NCBI RefSeq assembly: GCF_035594035.1
Contig: NZ_CP141588.1
Location: 2,696,501-2,760,500, forward strand
Length of the DNA: 64,000 nt
Direction: 5' to 3'
From: Sphingomonas sp. LY54
GTDB lineage: Bacteria; Pseudomonadota; Alphaproteobacteria; Sphingomonadales; Sphingomonadaceae
Under the pieces are notes generated by a model. It was not told where the DNA came from, did not search any database, and saw only the letters and a list, made by a program, of their open reading frames with translations. A program made the position numbers and the translations under genes. Positions 27,456 to 36,799 of this stretch are shown here, one piece after another (the first letter of the stretch is position 1; each line of letters opens with the position of its first letter).

Positions 27456-29411
27456 ATGGCGTCGACTTCACTGCAGCGGCCGCACAGCGACGACGAAATG
27501 GGTATGAGCGCGCGGATTCGCGCGTTCGACTGGGCTGCGACCCCGGTCGGCCCCATGCGGGACTGGCCGCAGAGCCTGCGCTTCGCCTTCGATCTGTGTG
27601 AACATTCCAGTTTCCCGACCGCGATCTACTGGGGCCCGGACCTGCGCCTCCTTTATAACGATGCGTGGGCGCCGATCCCGGGCGAACGCCATCCGGCGGC
27701 CCTGGGCCAGCCGGCGCGCGAAGTCTGGGCCGACATCTGGCCGATCATCGAGCCGCAGTTCCGCCAGGTGATCGAGAGCAAGAGCGGCTTCGCCGGCTAT
27801 CAGCAGATGCTGCCGATGGTCCGCGACGGGGTCGAGCAGGAAACCTACTGGAATTATAGCTTCACGCCGCTCTTCGGGGACGATGGCGAGGTGGCGGGCG
27901 TGCTCAACCAGGGCAACGAGATCACCTCGACCGTGCTCGCCGAGCGGCGCATGGCCTTCCAGATCGCATTGGCCGACCGGCTGCGCGGCTTCGGCGACCC
28001 GGAATCGATCAAGGCGACGGCGACCGCGATGCTCGGCGAATATCTCGGCGCGGCGCGGGTCGGCTATGCCGAGATCGACGCCGAGCAGGGCCTTGTTTCC
28101 GTGCGTAGCGACTGGACGCGCGACACCGGCGTTCGCAGCCTCGCCGGCGGCAATACCGCGATCCAGGCGTTCGGCCCGGCGGCCAGCCAATATCTGCGCT
28201 CCGGCGAGACCCTGATGGTCCCGGATTTCCGCGCACTCGGCGACGCGAGCGAGGCGGCGGATATTTGGGAGCGGATCGGCTCGCGTGCCGCCATCATCGT
28301 GCCGCTGGTCCGCGAGGGCGAGCTGAAGGCTGTCCTCTACGTCCATGACGAGCAGCCCCGAGAGTGGAAGCGATCGGACGCGGCGATGGCGCGCGACGTT
28401 GCCGAGCGGACCTGGGAGGCGGTCGAGCGTGCTCAGGTCGAGCAGTCGCTGCGCGCGAGCGAGGATCATTACCGTCACGCCGTCGAGCTCCATCCCCAGG
28501 TGTCGTGGACCGCGGACGCCTCGGGCCGCACGACCCTGATGTCGTGGCATTGGGAGGAGTGGACCGGGACGTCGGGCGTCAGCGACGACTGGCACGACGG
28601 CATCCACCCGGACGACAAGGCGCGCCAGGAGGAGGCGTGGCGCCGCGCGGTCGAGACGGGCGAGGCTTATGACGTCGAATATCGGCTGCGGCGGCGCGAT
28701 GCTGGCCATCGCTGGGTCCGGTCGCGCGCCAACCCGCGCCGCGATGCCGCCGGCAACATCATGCTCTGGTATGGGGTGATCGAGGACATTCACGATCGCA
28801 AGGTCGCCGAGGAGCATCAGCGGCTGCTGATCAACGAATTGAACCATCGCGTGAAGAACACGCTCGCGACGGTGCAGGCGATCGCCTTCCAGACGCTGAG
28901 GGGGGACATTTCGCTCGTTGATGCGCGGCGCCGCTTCGAGGCGCGGCTGATGGCGCTGTCGCGCGCGCACAATCTGCTCACCGAACAGAATTGGGAGGGT
29001 GCGCTCCTCGAAAAGGTTGTGCGCGATGCGACGGAGTATCTGGCGCAGGACCGGTTCGAAATTTCCGGCGACTCGCTCTGGCTCGCCCCGCGCGCGGCCC
29101 TCGCGCTGGCGCTGGCGCTCCACGAACTGGGGACCAATGCCGCTAAATATGGCGCGCTCAGCAACGAGACCGGCCGCGTGGCGATCCGCTGGACCATGGA
29201 CGCCGGCGGCCTTCGGATCGACTGGAAGGAGCAGGGCGGGCCGCGCGTGGCGGAACCGGCCGGCCGTGGATTCGGCTCGCGGCTGATCGAGCGAGGCCTG
29301 GCCGCCGATCTGGGCGGACCCGCAAGGCTCCTGTTCGAGCCGGACGGCCTGCGCTGCATCATCGAGGCCTCCTTGCAGGAAATCCAGGTCCGCGAGGACA
29401 ATCTTGGCTGA
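27456..29411 (+). CDS. PAS-GAF-PAS sensor histidine kinase, HWE family
   Basis: The 651-residue soluble kinase has an N-terminal PAS-like region (about 40-160), a GAF-like region (about 170-330), a second PAS with PAC (about 340-460), and an HWE kinase core. The phosphoacceptor is His464 in ELNHRVKN and the N-box is LHELGTNAAKYGALS. HWE kinases are typical of alphaproteobacteria and often respond to light, redox or stress. There is no transmembrane segment, so sensing is cytoplasmic. The next gene, a single-domain receiver, overlaps its stop, marking the likely partner. Confidence 0.93.
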   Translation: MASTSLQRPHSDDEMGMSARIRAFDWAATPVGPMRDWPQSLRFAFDLCEHSSFPTAIYWGPDLRLLYNDAWAPIPGERHPAALGQPAREVWADIWPIIEPQFRQVIESKSGFAGYQQMLPMVRDGVEQETYWNYSFTPLFGDDGEVAGVLNQGNEITSTVLAERRMAFQIALADRLRGFGDPESIKATATAMLGEYLGAARVGYAEIDAEQGLVSVRSDWTRDTGVRSLAGGNTAIQAFGPAASQYLRSGETLMVPDFRALGDASEAADIWERIGSRAAIIVPLVREGELKAVLYVHDEQPREWKRSDAAMARDVAERTWEAVERAQVEQSLRASEDHYRHAVELHPQVSWTADASGRTTLMSWHWEEWTGTSGVSDDWHDGIHPDDKARQEEAWRRAVETGEAYDVEYRLRRRDAGHRWVRSRANPRRDAAGNIMLWYGVIEDIHDRKVAEEHQRLLINELNHRVKNTLATVQAIAFQTLRGDISLVDARRRFEARLMALSRAHNLLTEQNWEGALLEKVVRDATEYLAQDRFEISGDSLWLAPRAALALALALHELGTNAAKYGALSNETGRVAIRWTMDAGGLRIDWKEQGGPRVAEPAGRGFGSRLIERGLAADLGGPARLLFEPDGLRCIIEASLQEIQVREDNLG

Positions 29412-29760
29412 GCGGCGGCTGCGAATTCTCGTCATCGAGGACGAGATGCTGGTCGCCATGAACATCGAGGATATGCTGCTCGAGCTTGGCCATGAGGTGG
29501 CGGGCCTCGCCGGCCGGTTGGAGCACGCCCTTGCCCTGGCCCGCGACAGTGCCTTCGATCTTGCCATGCTCGACGTCAATCTGGCGGGCGAGCCGAGCTT
29601 TCCTGTCGCGCAGGTGCTGGCCGAGCGCGGCATCCCGTTCCTGTTCGCGACCGGCTACGGCACGAAGGGCATCTCGGAGCCCTACCGCGATCGGCCGGTG
29701 CTGCAGAAGCCGTTTCGCGCGACCGATCTCAGCGACATATTGCGGAGCATGACCGTCTGA
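29404..29760 (+). CDS. Single-domain response regulator
   Basis: The 118-residue receiver has the acidic pair Glu12-Asp13, phospho-acceptor Asp57 (LAMLDVNL), Thr/Gly at FATGYG and Lys102 (LQKPF). There is no output domain. It starts at TTG 29404, with GAGGAC 4 bases upstream, inside the kinase's last codons (8-base overlap), so translation is coupled. It probably takes phosphate from the adjacent HWE kinase and acts by protein contact. Confidence 0.9.
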   Translation: MAERRLRILVIEDEMLVAMNIEDMLLELGHEVAGLAGRLEHALALARDSAFDLAMLDVNLAGEPSFPVAQVLAERGIPFLFATGYGTKGISEPYRDRPVLQKPFRATDLSDILRSMTV

Positions 29761-29773
29761 CGCTTAAAGGGAG

Positions 29774-31000
29774 ATGTTGGCCTTGCTTGAAAGACTGCTC
29801 AACGCGCTGGTCCGCCACGGTCGCCTGACCGTTGTCCAGCCCGATGGGACGAGCGCCGATTACGGCCCGGGCGGAGGGCCCGAGATCCGGGTGCGCCTCG
29901 CCGACAAGGGCGTGATCGGCGACATCGCCCGCAACCCGCGGCTCGGCTTCGGCGAAGCCTATATGGACGGGCGGCTTACGATCGAAAATGGCGACATCTA
30001 CGATCTCATGGACTTCGTCGTCGGCAACAATCGGTGGGAGAACGGCGGGAGCGGACGCAAGGCGCTGAAGCGCGGCACCGGCAAATTGCTGAACCGCTGG
30101 AAGCGCTTCAACTGGGAGGCGCGCTCGAAGCGCAATGTCGCCCATCACTACGATCTGTCGGACCGGCTCTACGATCTCTTCCTCGACCGCGACCGCCAAT
30201 ATAGCTGCGCTTATTTCACCGACCCCGCCAACAGCCTCGAACAAGCGCAGGTCGACAAGAAGGCGCATATCGCCGCCAAGCTGCATCTGAAGCCGGGCCA
30301 GCGCGTGCTCGACATCGGCTGCGGCTGGGGCGGGATGGCGCTCTATCTCAACCGCGTCGCCGACGTCGACGTGCTGGGCGTCACGCTGTCGGAGGAGCAG
30401 CTCAAGGTCGCCCGCCGCCGCGCTGAGGAGGCGGGCGTCGCCGACCGGGTGAAATTCGAATTGCGCGACTATCGCAAGCTCGAGGGCCGCTTCGACCGCA
30501 TCGTCTCGGTCGGCATGTTCGAGCATGTCGGCCCGATCCATTATGCCGCTTTCTTCCGCAAATGCCGCGAACTGCTCGTCGATGACGGGGTGATGCTGCT
30601 CCACACGATCGGCAAACTGGGATCGGCCGGCTCAGGCTCGGGCGACCCCTTCACCCACAAATATATCTTCCCGGGCTATTATCTGCCGCCCTTGTCCGAA
30701 ATGTGCGCGGCCAGCGAGCCCGCCAAGATGATCGTGGCCGACGTCGAGACGCTCCGACTCCACTACGCCCACACTTTGCGCCACTGGCTCGAGCGGACGC
30801 GCGCCGCGCGGGACGAGATCGTCGCGCTCTACGACGAGCGCTTCTTCCGCCTCTGGGAATATTATCTGGCCGGCGGCATCGCCATGTTCGAAAATGGCAG
30901 CGCGTGCGTCTACCAGGTCCAATATATCCGCGAACGCCGGGCTTTGCCGATCACCCGCGACTATATGGCCGAAGCCGAAGCGCGTTACCGCCAGATGTGA
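29774..31000 (+). CDS. Cyclopropane-fatty-acyl-phospholipid synthase family methyltransferase
   Basis: The 408-residue protein has an N-terminal lipid-binding region and a SAM methyltransferase domain with VLDIGCGWGG (178-187). CFA features are HHYDLSDRLYDLFL (124-137), QYSCAYF (142-148), and the VGMFEHVG and FPGYYLPPL segments. CFA synthases transfer a methylene from SAM to the double bond of membrane lipids, usually under stress or in stationary phase. AAAGGGAG is very close to ATG 29774, so TTG 29777 or 29783 may be used. It is 13 bases after the receiver gene, possibly the same operon. Confidence 0.92.
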   Translation: MLALLERLLNALVRHGRLTVVQPDGTSADYGPGGGPEIRVRLADKGVIGDIARNPRLGFGEAYMDGRLTIENGDIYDLMDFVVGNNRWENGGSGRKALKRGTGKLLNRWKRFNWEARSKRNVAHHYDLSDRLYDLFLDRDRQYSCAYFTDPANSLEQAQVDKKAHIAAKLHLKPGQRVLDIGCGWGGMALYLNRVADVDVLGVTLSEEQLKVARRRAEEAGVADRVKFELRDYRKLEGRFDRIVSVGMFEHVGPIHYAAFFRKCRELLVDDGVMLLHTIGKLGSAGSGSGDPFTHKYIFPGYYLPPLSEMCAASEPAKMIVADVETLRLHYAHTLRHWLERTRAARDEIVALYDERFFRLWEYYLAGGIAMFENGSACVYQVQYIRERRALPITRDYMAEAEARYRQM

Positions 31001-31032
31001 AAAGGGCCGGAGCGTCGCCGCCCCGGCCCTTG
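31001..31032 (-). terminator. Terminator between cfa and EF-hand gene
   Basis: The stem AAGGGCCGG (31002-31010) with CCGGCCCTT (31023-31031) has TTTTC on the minus-strand side. It sits between two convergent genes and probably serves both. Confidence 0.7.
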
Positions 31033-31049
31033 GTCAGCAGCGATCGAGG

Positions 31050-31613
31050 TCAGCCGCGCCGGCGGGCCTGGAATGCCGCGCGGCGCTCGTCGGCGCTGAT
31101 CGTGCCGTCGCGGTTCGCGTCGATCCGGTCGAAGCGAGCCAGCGCCTGCGCGGTCGCCTCCTGCAGCGAAACACGACCGTCCTTATTGCCGTCGAACCGC
31201 TCGAAGGCCTTGCCGCCGAAGCGAACGAAGCCCTGGCCGCCGCGATGCGCCCTGCGCTCGCCACGCGCCTCACGGCGCTCGCCCCGCTTTTCCGCGCGGT
31301 CGCCGCGCGGAGCGTCGAATTCGGCGCGGCTGATCGAGCCGTCCTTGTTGGCGTCCAGCCTCGCGAAGAGCGCGTCGCGTCGCTCGCTGCGCTGCTCCTG
31401 GCGGCCCGCGCGCGCCACTGCGCGCGACGCTTCCCCCTCCGGCTGCGTGACGAAGCCGTCGCGATTGGTGTCGACGCGCGCGAACGCGTCGCGAACTTGA
31501 GCTTCGACTGCGGCGCGGGTCATTTCGCCGGCCGGCCTGGCATCGGACTGGGCAAAGGCCGGGATCGCGGCCAGCATCAGTGTCGCACTGCCTATCATCG
31601 CATATCGATTCAT
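31050..31613 (-). CDS. Secreted EF-hand calcium-binding protein
   Basis: The 187-residue protein has a signal peptide (cleavage near PAFAQ) and four EF-hand loops beginning at Asp48 (DTNRDGFVTQPE), Asp87 (DANKDGSISRAE), Asp141 (DGNKDGRVSLQE) and Asp165 (DANRDGTISADE). The middle pair is separated by a very basic RGERREARGERRAHR linker. All loops keep the 1-3-5-12 acidic or polar ligands, so Ca2+ binding is likely. Function in the periplasm is unknown. Confidence 0.9.
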   Translation of the reverse strand: MNRYAMIGSATLMLAAIPAFAQSDARPAGEMTRAAVEAQVRDAFARVDTNRDGFVTQPEGEASRAVARAGRQEQRSERRDALFARLDANKDGSISRAEFDAPRGDRAEKRGERREARGERRAHRGGQGFVRFGGKAFERFDGNKDGRVSLQEATAQALARFDRIDANRDGTISADERRAAFQARRRG

Positions 31614-31835
31614 GAAGATTTCCTCGGAAAAAGAGCGGTGTCGCTATGGGAGGGCCTAGGCAAATGCGACTGTATCCTGCTTGAATGCCCGTGTCAGCTT
31701 ATAGAAAGGCTGGAATTCGAGTGTCTTAGCGTCGATATCGTCCGTTAGTGCTTCGGCCTCGTCCACGATTACCGGTTGAATTTTGATGCGATTGCGGGAA
31801 GGCACCGGGCGGAACTGCCTTAAGAGCAACGCGCC

Positions 31836-33425
31836 TTGAAAGCCTCGCATTCAGCACCGCCGGGTCACGCCGACCAGCCGATAGGGTTCTGGCAGAGCCC
31901 TGCCGTGCTGATCGCGCTGATGCTGCTGTCGGCGCTGCCGATGCTGATCGTGGACATCGCCCCGCTGACCGATCTTCCCGGCCATATGGCGCGCTACAAG
32001 GTCGCGCTCGCTCTCGATCATTCGGAGGCGCTGCAGCGCTTCTTCCGCTTCGAATGGGCGGTGCTCGGCAATCTCGGCGTCGATCTGCTGGTCATGCCGC
32101 TGGCGAAGCTGGTCGGGCTCGAGCTGGCGGTGAAGCTGATCGTGGGCGCCATCCCGCCGCTCACCGTCTGGGGCTTCCTGCTGGTCGCGCGCGAGGTCCA
32201 CGGCCGCATCCCGCCGACCGCCTTCTTCGCGCTGCCCTTCGTCTACGGCTATCCCTTGATGTTCGGCTTCGTGAACTTCGCCTTGTCGATGGCTTTCGCC
32301 TTCCTCGCATTCGGTTTCTGGCTGCATCTGGCGCGGCTGGGCCGGCTGCGGCTGCGCGCGATCCTGTTCGTGCCGATCTCGATCCTGGTCTGGCTCACCC
32401 ACACGTTCGGCTGGGGGACTTTGGGCGTGATGGCCTTCTCGGCCGAACTGGTCCGCCAGATCGACCATCGCCGCAACTTCGTCCACGCCGCATTCAACGC
32501 CGGCCTGCACTGCCTGTCGCTGGCGCCGCCTTTGATGCTGATGCTGCTCTGGCGCAGTGGCGCCTCGGGCGGCCGCACCACCGACTGGTTCAACTGGGAC
32601 GCCAAATATTACTGGCTGAAATGGGCGCTTCGCGACCGCTGGAAATATTTCGATCTCGGCGCGCTCATCATCGTCATCCTGCTGCTGCTGCGCGCCTTGT
32701 GGAGCCCGCGGATCGAATTCTCCCGCAATCTGATCGCGTCCGCCATCTTCCTGGCGATCGTTTTCGTGTGCCTGCCGCGGATCATCTTCGGCTCGGCTTA
32801 TGCCGACATGCGGCTCGTGCCCTACATGTTCGCCGTCGCGGTGCTGGCCATCCGCCTGAAGGGGCGGGCCAGCCTGCGCTTCGCCAAGATCGCGGCGGTG
32901 GCGGCGCTCGCCTTCGCCGGCATCCGCATGGCCGGGACGACCTGGAGCTTCGCGCTCTACGACCGCAATTACGACCGTCACCTCGCCGCGCTAGAGTATG
33001 TGCCGCACGGCGCCCGCCTCGTCACCTTCGTCGGACGCAATTGCCGCGAGGGGTGGAGCAGCTCCCGGCTTGAACATCTCTCGGGCATCGCGACCGTGCG
33101 CCGCGAAGCCTTCACCAACGACCAGTGGACGATGGCGGGCTCCCAGCTCCTCAGCGTCCATTATCCGCAGGGCGAATGGTTCGTGCGCGATCCGTCCCAG
33201 GTGGTGACGCCGGTCAAGTGCCGCCGCCAGAGCTGGCTCACCATTGCCGACTCGTTGAAGCGCCTGCCGCGCGACGCGTTCGACTATGTCTGGCTGATCC
33301 AGCCGCCCCGCTACGATCCGCGCCTCACCGAAGGGCTCGAACCCATCTGGCGCAGCGGCACCTCGGTGCTCTATCGGGTGGTCGATCGGGCGCCCCCGTC
33401 CGTGGCCCGCGAGGAGAAACCATGA
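31836..33425 (+). CDS. Polytopic membrane protein, GT-C glycosyltransferase-like
   Basis: The 529-residue protein has about 10-12 transmembrane helices, an acidic first periplasmic loop (DIAPLTDLPGHMAR) directly after the first helix, and a C-terminal soluble domain (about 390-529). This is the layout of GT-C enzymes that use polyprenyl-phosphate sugars. The start is a TTG at 31836 with a weak AAGAG upstream; a later ATG is possible. Its stop overlaps the next gene's ATG (ATGA), tying it to the GtrB-like transferase. Assignment to GT-C is by topology and context, not by an exact family match. Confidence 0.75.
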   Translation: MKASHSAPPGHADQPIGFWQSPAVLIALMLLSALPMLIVDIAPLTDLPGHMARYKVALALDHSEALQRFFRFEWAVLGNLGVDLLVMPLAKLVGLELAVKLIVGAIPPLTVWGFLLVAREVHGRIPPTAFFALPFVYGYPLMFGFVNFALSMAFAFLAFGFWLHLARLGRLRLRAILFVPISILVWLTHTFGWGTLGVMAFSAELVRQIDHRRNFVHAAFNAGLHCLSLAPPLMLMLLWRSGASGGRTTDWFNWDAKYYWLKWALRDRWKYFDLGALIIVILLLLRALWSPRIEFSRNLIASAIFLAIVFVCLPRIIFGSAYADMRLVPYMFAVAVLAIRLKGRASLRFAKIAAVAALAFAGIRMAGTTWSFALYDRNYDRHLAALEYVPHGARLVTFVGRNCREGWSSSRLEHLSGIATVRREAFTNDQWTMAGSQLLSVHYPQGEWFVRDPSQVVTPVKCRRQSWLTIADSLKRLPRDAFDYVWLIQPPRYDPRLTEGLEPIWRSGTSVLYRVVDRAPPSVAREEKP

Positions 33426-34453
33426 GCGCGCCCGCTTTGTCCGTCGTCATCCCCTGCTACAACGAGGAGGCGTGCCTTGCCGAGCTGCACCGTCGCGTCA
33501 CGGCTTCGGCGCGCGCGGCGGCCGGGGAATCGTACGAGATCGTGCTGGTCAACGACGGCTCGCTCGACCGCAGTTGGGATTCGATGCAGGATCTGGCGCG
33601 CGACGACCCCCGTCTCGTCGCCGTCAATCTCTCGCGCAACCACGGCCACCAGCTCGCGCTGACCGCCGGCCTTGACCTGTGCTCGGGTGACCGCATCCTG
33701 ATCATCGACGCCGACCTGCAGGATCCGCCCGAACTGCTGCCGGCGATGATGCAGGAGATGGACCGCCAGGGCGCCGACGTCGTCTACGCGGTGCGCCGCG
33801 CCCGCGCCGGCGAGACCGCCTTCAAGAAGGCGACGGCCAAGATCTTCTACCGGCTTCTGTCGCGAATGACCGACGTCGACATCCCTGTCGACACCGGCGA
33901 CTTCCGCCTGATGAGCCGCCGAGCGCTCGATGCCCTGCTGAGCCTGCCGGAGCAGGCGCGCTTCATCCGCGGCATGGTCGCCTGGGTCGGCTTCCGCCAG
34001 GTGCCCTTCGCCTACGACCGCCAGGAACGTTTCTCGGGCGTCACCAAATATCCGCTCGCCAAGATGCTGAGCTTCGCGTTCGACGCCGTCACCGGCTTCT
34101 CGACCGCCCCGCTTCGCATGGCGAGCCACATCGGCCTGTGGCTGGTGGCGGCGTCGCTGCTGCTGCTCGCCTATATCGCGATCAGCTGGCTGTCGGGCAG
34201 CACGATCCAGGGCTGGACGTCGCTGATGCTGGTCGTGGTCGTGCTCGGCGCCGTGCAGATGTTCGTGCTCGGCATGATCGGCGAATATCTCGGCCGGCTC
34301 TACATCGAGTCCAAGCGCCGCCCGCTCTACATCGTGTCGGATATTGCCGGGCACGCGCAGGGCCGGCCGCATCTCGGCCACGTTGCTCACGAAGCGGAAA
34401 CAGTTGGAGTCGAGCAGGCCAAGGGCGGGGACAATAGCCGCTCGGTCGTTTAA
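33422..34453 (+). CDS. GT2 polyprenyl-phosphate glycosyltransferase (GtrB/DPM1-like)
   Basis: The 343-residue protein has a GT-A family 2 domain with SVVIPCYNEE, VNDGSLD and the metal-binding IIDADLQDPPE, plus TGDFRLMSRRAL. Two C-terminal helices (about 235-300) and a short cytoplasmic tail follow. Such enzymes move a sugar from a nucleotide donor to undecaprenyl phosphate on the inner face of the membrane. It starts at ATG 33422 with GGAG upstream and overlaps the previous stop. Together with the GtrA-like protein at 36320 it would form the flippase/donor part of a Gtr-type system. Confidence 0.9.
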   Translation: MSAPALSVVIPCYNEEACLAELHRRVTASARAAAGESYEIVLVNDGSLDRSWDSMQDLARDDPRLVAVNLSRNHGHQLALTAGLDLCSGDRILIIDADLQDPPELLPAMMQEMDRQGADVVYAVRRARAGETAFKKATAKIFYRLLSRMTDVDIPVDTGDFRLMSRRALDALLSLPEQARFIRGMVAWVGFRQVPFAYDRQERFSGVTKYPLAKMLSFAFDAVTGFSTAPLRMASHIGLWLVAASLLLLAYIAISWLSGSTIQGWTSLMLVVVVLGAVQMFVLGMIGEYLGRLYIESKRRPLYIVSDIAGHAQGRPHLGHVAHEAETVGVEQAKGGDNSRSVV

Positions 34454-34555
34454 GGCCGGACCGGCCGACCTCTTGTCAGGTCGGGATTCCTAGCCCGCCC
34501 GTTAACCATTATTTCAGCCGGCTCGCTCACTCTCCCGTGCAGGATGGGAGGATTC

Positions 34556-35575
34556 ATGGATATCTCTTTGGCGGGAACGCGCGGGAAGCCCGAGGCCGAC
34601 AGTCAGATCGCGCGCGAGCGGGAATGGCTCGAGCCCAGCATCGCCCTTACGGTCCTGTCCGGCGCCTTCGGCATCCTGATGATCCCGAGCTACGAAGGCA
34701 TCCTCCCTGCGCTCGGCCTGCTTCCCGTGTGGATGATCGCCGCTTTGCTGCTGGGCAGCATTTACGGTCTTTTCGCCATGATGGTCGCCCGGGTCGAACG
34801 TCCGCTGGCGTGCGTCGCCGATTTGTTCGGTCGGCGCCGGCAGACGGCGGCTTTCCTGATCGTCGCCTTGTTCCTGGCCGGCCTCAACATGACGACTTTC
34901 ATGTGGGTGAAGCCGTTGCTCAACTATCTGGTGCCGTTCTGGGCCGATTCCCTTCTTGCCGACCTGGATTGGGCGTTGTTCCTCGGCCGTGACCCCTGGG
35001 CCCTGCTCACCGGCCTCAATTCCGCCCCCGGCGCGATCTTCTATCATCGCGGCTGGTTCGCACTGATGATCCTGACGCTGATCATGGTGCTGACGAGACC
35101 GCCGTCGCCTGAAAAATCCGCGGTCATGCTGACCTATTTCGTGCTGTGGTCGATCGTCGGGCCCGTGGTCCACGCGCTCGTGCCGGCGGCGGGACCGATC
35201 TTCTTCGCTCAGCTGGGATATGGGGACCGTTTTTCGGGCCTTGCGAGCGTCTCGGAGACCCGAGAGGTCGCAACCTATCTCTGGACCCTCTATTCCGGTG
35301 CGGGTTTCGGCCCCGGCAGCGGCATTTCGGCCATGCCATCCCTCCACATCGCGACCACCGCCTGGATGCTCATCGCGGTTCACAGTTTCGCGCGGCGCTG
35401 GACTACAGTGATGGCGGCCATCGGGCTGCTGATCTTCCTGCTCTCGGTCGCGCTGGGATGGCATTACGCGTCGGACGGGCTGGTCGGCGGCGCGTGCGCG
35501 CTGCTCTGCTACCGCGTTCTGCGCGCTTATTTTCGCAAGGCGGACGTAGGCCGCGAAGCCGCTTTCGCCGGCTGA
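34556..35575 (+). CDS. PAP2-superfamily membrane enzyme (inositolphosphotransferase-like)
   Basis: The 339-residue protein has about seven transmembrane helices and the PAP2 motifs SAMPSLH (258-264) and GWHYASD (301-307), which carry the catalytic histidines. The arrangement resembles the PAP2_3 group (inositol phosphorylceramide/Aur1-like) more than classic lipid phosphatases. GGGAGGA precedes ATG 34556, so an earlier ATG at 34544 is rejected. Substrate unknown; polyprenyl or lipid phosphate chemistry fits the neighbours. Confidence 0.88.
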   Translation: MDISLAGTRGKPEADSQIAREREWLEPSIALTVLSGAFGILMIPSYEGILPALGLLPVWMIAALLLGSIYGLFAMMVARVERPLACVADLFGRRRQTAAFLIVALFLAGLNMTTFMWVKPLLNYLVPFWADSLLADLDWALFLGRDPWALLTGLNSAPGAIFYHRGWFALMILTLIMVLTRPPSPEKSAVMLTYFVLWSIVGPVVHALVPAAGPIFFAQLGYGDRFSGLASVSETREVATYLWTLYSGAGFGPGSGISAMPSLHIATTAWMLIAVHSFARRWTTVMAAIGLLIFLLSVALGWHYASDGLVGGACALLCYRVLRAYFRKADVGREAAFAG

Positions 35576-35591
35576 TCCAATTCCCGTTCCC

Positions 35592-36320
35592 TCAGGAAGC
35601 GGAGACGATGGCGACGATCGAAACGCCGGGCGGGAAGGGGATACGCCCGATCGCGTGACGCTCGAGCCCGAACAGGGTCTCGAACAAGGCGTTGACCGGC
35701 TTGGGCGGAAGGGCGTCGTCGCTGTCCTCCTTGCCGGTGATCCGCCCCGCCAGCCGCGCCGCCGCAGCGAGCGGGAAGAGCAGGCTGTTGAAGTAGCTCA
35801 TCAAGTGGAGCTTCAGTCCGGCCTCGCCGACCACAGCCTTCAGGCTCTTCTTGGTGTAGCGCCGGTGATGGTGGTTCACCACGTCGTGGGCGCTCCACAT
35901 CCAGGGAAAGGCCGGGACGGTGATCAGGATCCGGCCGCCGGGCTTGAGCTTGTGCGCGATGCTGCGCAGCGCCTCGCAATCGCCTTCGACATGTTCGAGC
36001 ACGTCGAGGATCGCGACCAGATCATATTGGCGGTCGGCGATGCCGGGCAGATCGGGCAGGGGGGCGTCGCTCACGGCGTGGCCGAGGCGGCGGCTGGCGA
36101 TGGCGCGGGCGGCGCCGTCGATCTCGATCGCGTCGACCCGGCCGAAGCGCTGCAGCATCGCAATATTGTGGCCGGTGCCGCAGCCGATCTCGAGGATGCG
36201 CGCGTCTTGGGGAAGCTTGATCTCGCGCGCGATCAGGTCGGATAATATGTCGCGGCGGGCGCGATACCACCAATGCTGGCTGTCCAGCTCGGCCATGCGG
36301 TCATAGACAACACGTTCCAT
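35592..36320 (-). CDS. SAM-dependent class I methyltransferase
   Basis: The 242-residue protein has motif I ILEIGCGTGHN (42-52), IEID at the end of strand 2, and LVAILDVLEHV for motif post-I. The N-terminal YDRMAELDSQHWWYRARR is shared with methyltransferases found beside polyprenyl-glycan genes. A HHHRRYTKKSL segment follows motif III. The start overlaps the gtrA-like stop (TGATG). Acceptor unknown; a sugar or lipid-linked glycan is plausible. Confidence 0.87.
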   Translation of the reverse strand: MERVVYDRMAELDSQHWWYRARRDILSDLIAREIKLPQDARILEIGCGTGHNIAMLQRFGRVDAIEIDGAARAIASRRLGHAVSDAPLPDLPGIADRQYDLVAILDVLEHVEGDCEALRSIAHKLKPGGRILITVPAFPWMWSAHDVVNHHHRRYTKKSLKAVVGEAGLKLHLMSYFNSLLFPLAAAARLAGRITGKEDSDDALPPKPVNALFETLFGLERHAIGRIPFPPGVSIVAIVSAS

Positions 36321-36724
36321 CAGGCGAACACCCAGCGGCGGTTGAGCGCGAAGGTAACGAGCGGCGTCACGAACAACATCGGTAGCACGGGCCACCAGGT
36401 CGGGCCATCCAGCAGCGGCCCGGTCAGGACCCAGACGAACAGGCTGTTGAGCGCGAAGCTGATCAGCGACACCAGGAAGAAGCGGCTGGTGCGCTTGGCG
36501 GGATTGTCGCGGCTGCCATGGTCGCGGAAGCTCCATCGGCTGTGCAGCACGTAGCCGATCGCCACGCACAGGGCATAAGCCAGGACGTTGGCCAGCAGCG
36601 GATGGACGCCCATGAAGGTCGCGGTCACCCAGTACAGGGCGGCGCCGAGCGCGGTGATGAAGCCGCCGGTGAGGGCAAAGCGGATAAGCTGCCCGAACAA
36701 GGCGGAGGAGCCGGCATTGGTCAT
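36320..36724 (-). CDS. GtrA-like membrane protein
   Basis: The 134-residue protein has four transmembrane helices and the GtrA pattern: FALTGGFITALGAALYW, NVLAYALCVAIGYVLHSRWSF and a terminal FALNRRWVF. GtrA-like proteins are thought to flip polyprenyl-linked sugars made by GtrB. It is first in a two-gene operon with the methyltransferase and divergent from the 592-residue GT-C-like gene. Confidence 0.88.
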   Translation of the reverse strand: MTNAGSSALFGQLIRFALTGGFITALGAALYWVTATFMGVHPLLANVLAYALCVAIGYVLHSRWSFRDHGSRDNPAKRTSRFFLVSLISFALNSLFVWVLTGPLLDGPTWWPVLPMLFVTPLVTFALNRRWVFA

Positions 36725-36799
36725 TAGGATGGCTGCGCTCCCCGGCTTGCCCTTTGAGGTGCAGCGACTAATGCCGGTGCAACAGATTGAAAAGGGGCG

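Noticed and set aside
31656..31850. 64-codon minus-strand ORF between the EF-hand and GT-C-like genes
   Set aside because: No ribosome site, no recognisable motif, overlaps the start of the GT-C-like gene; left unannotated.
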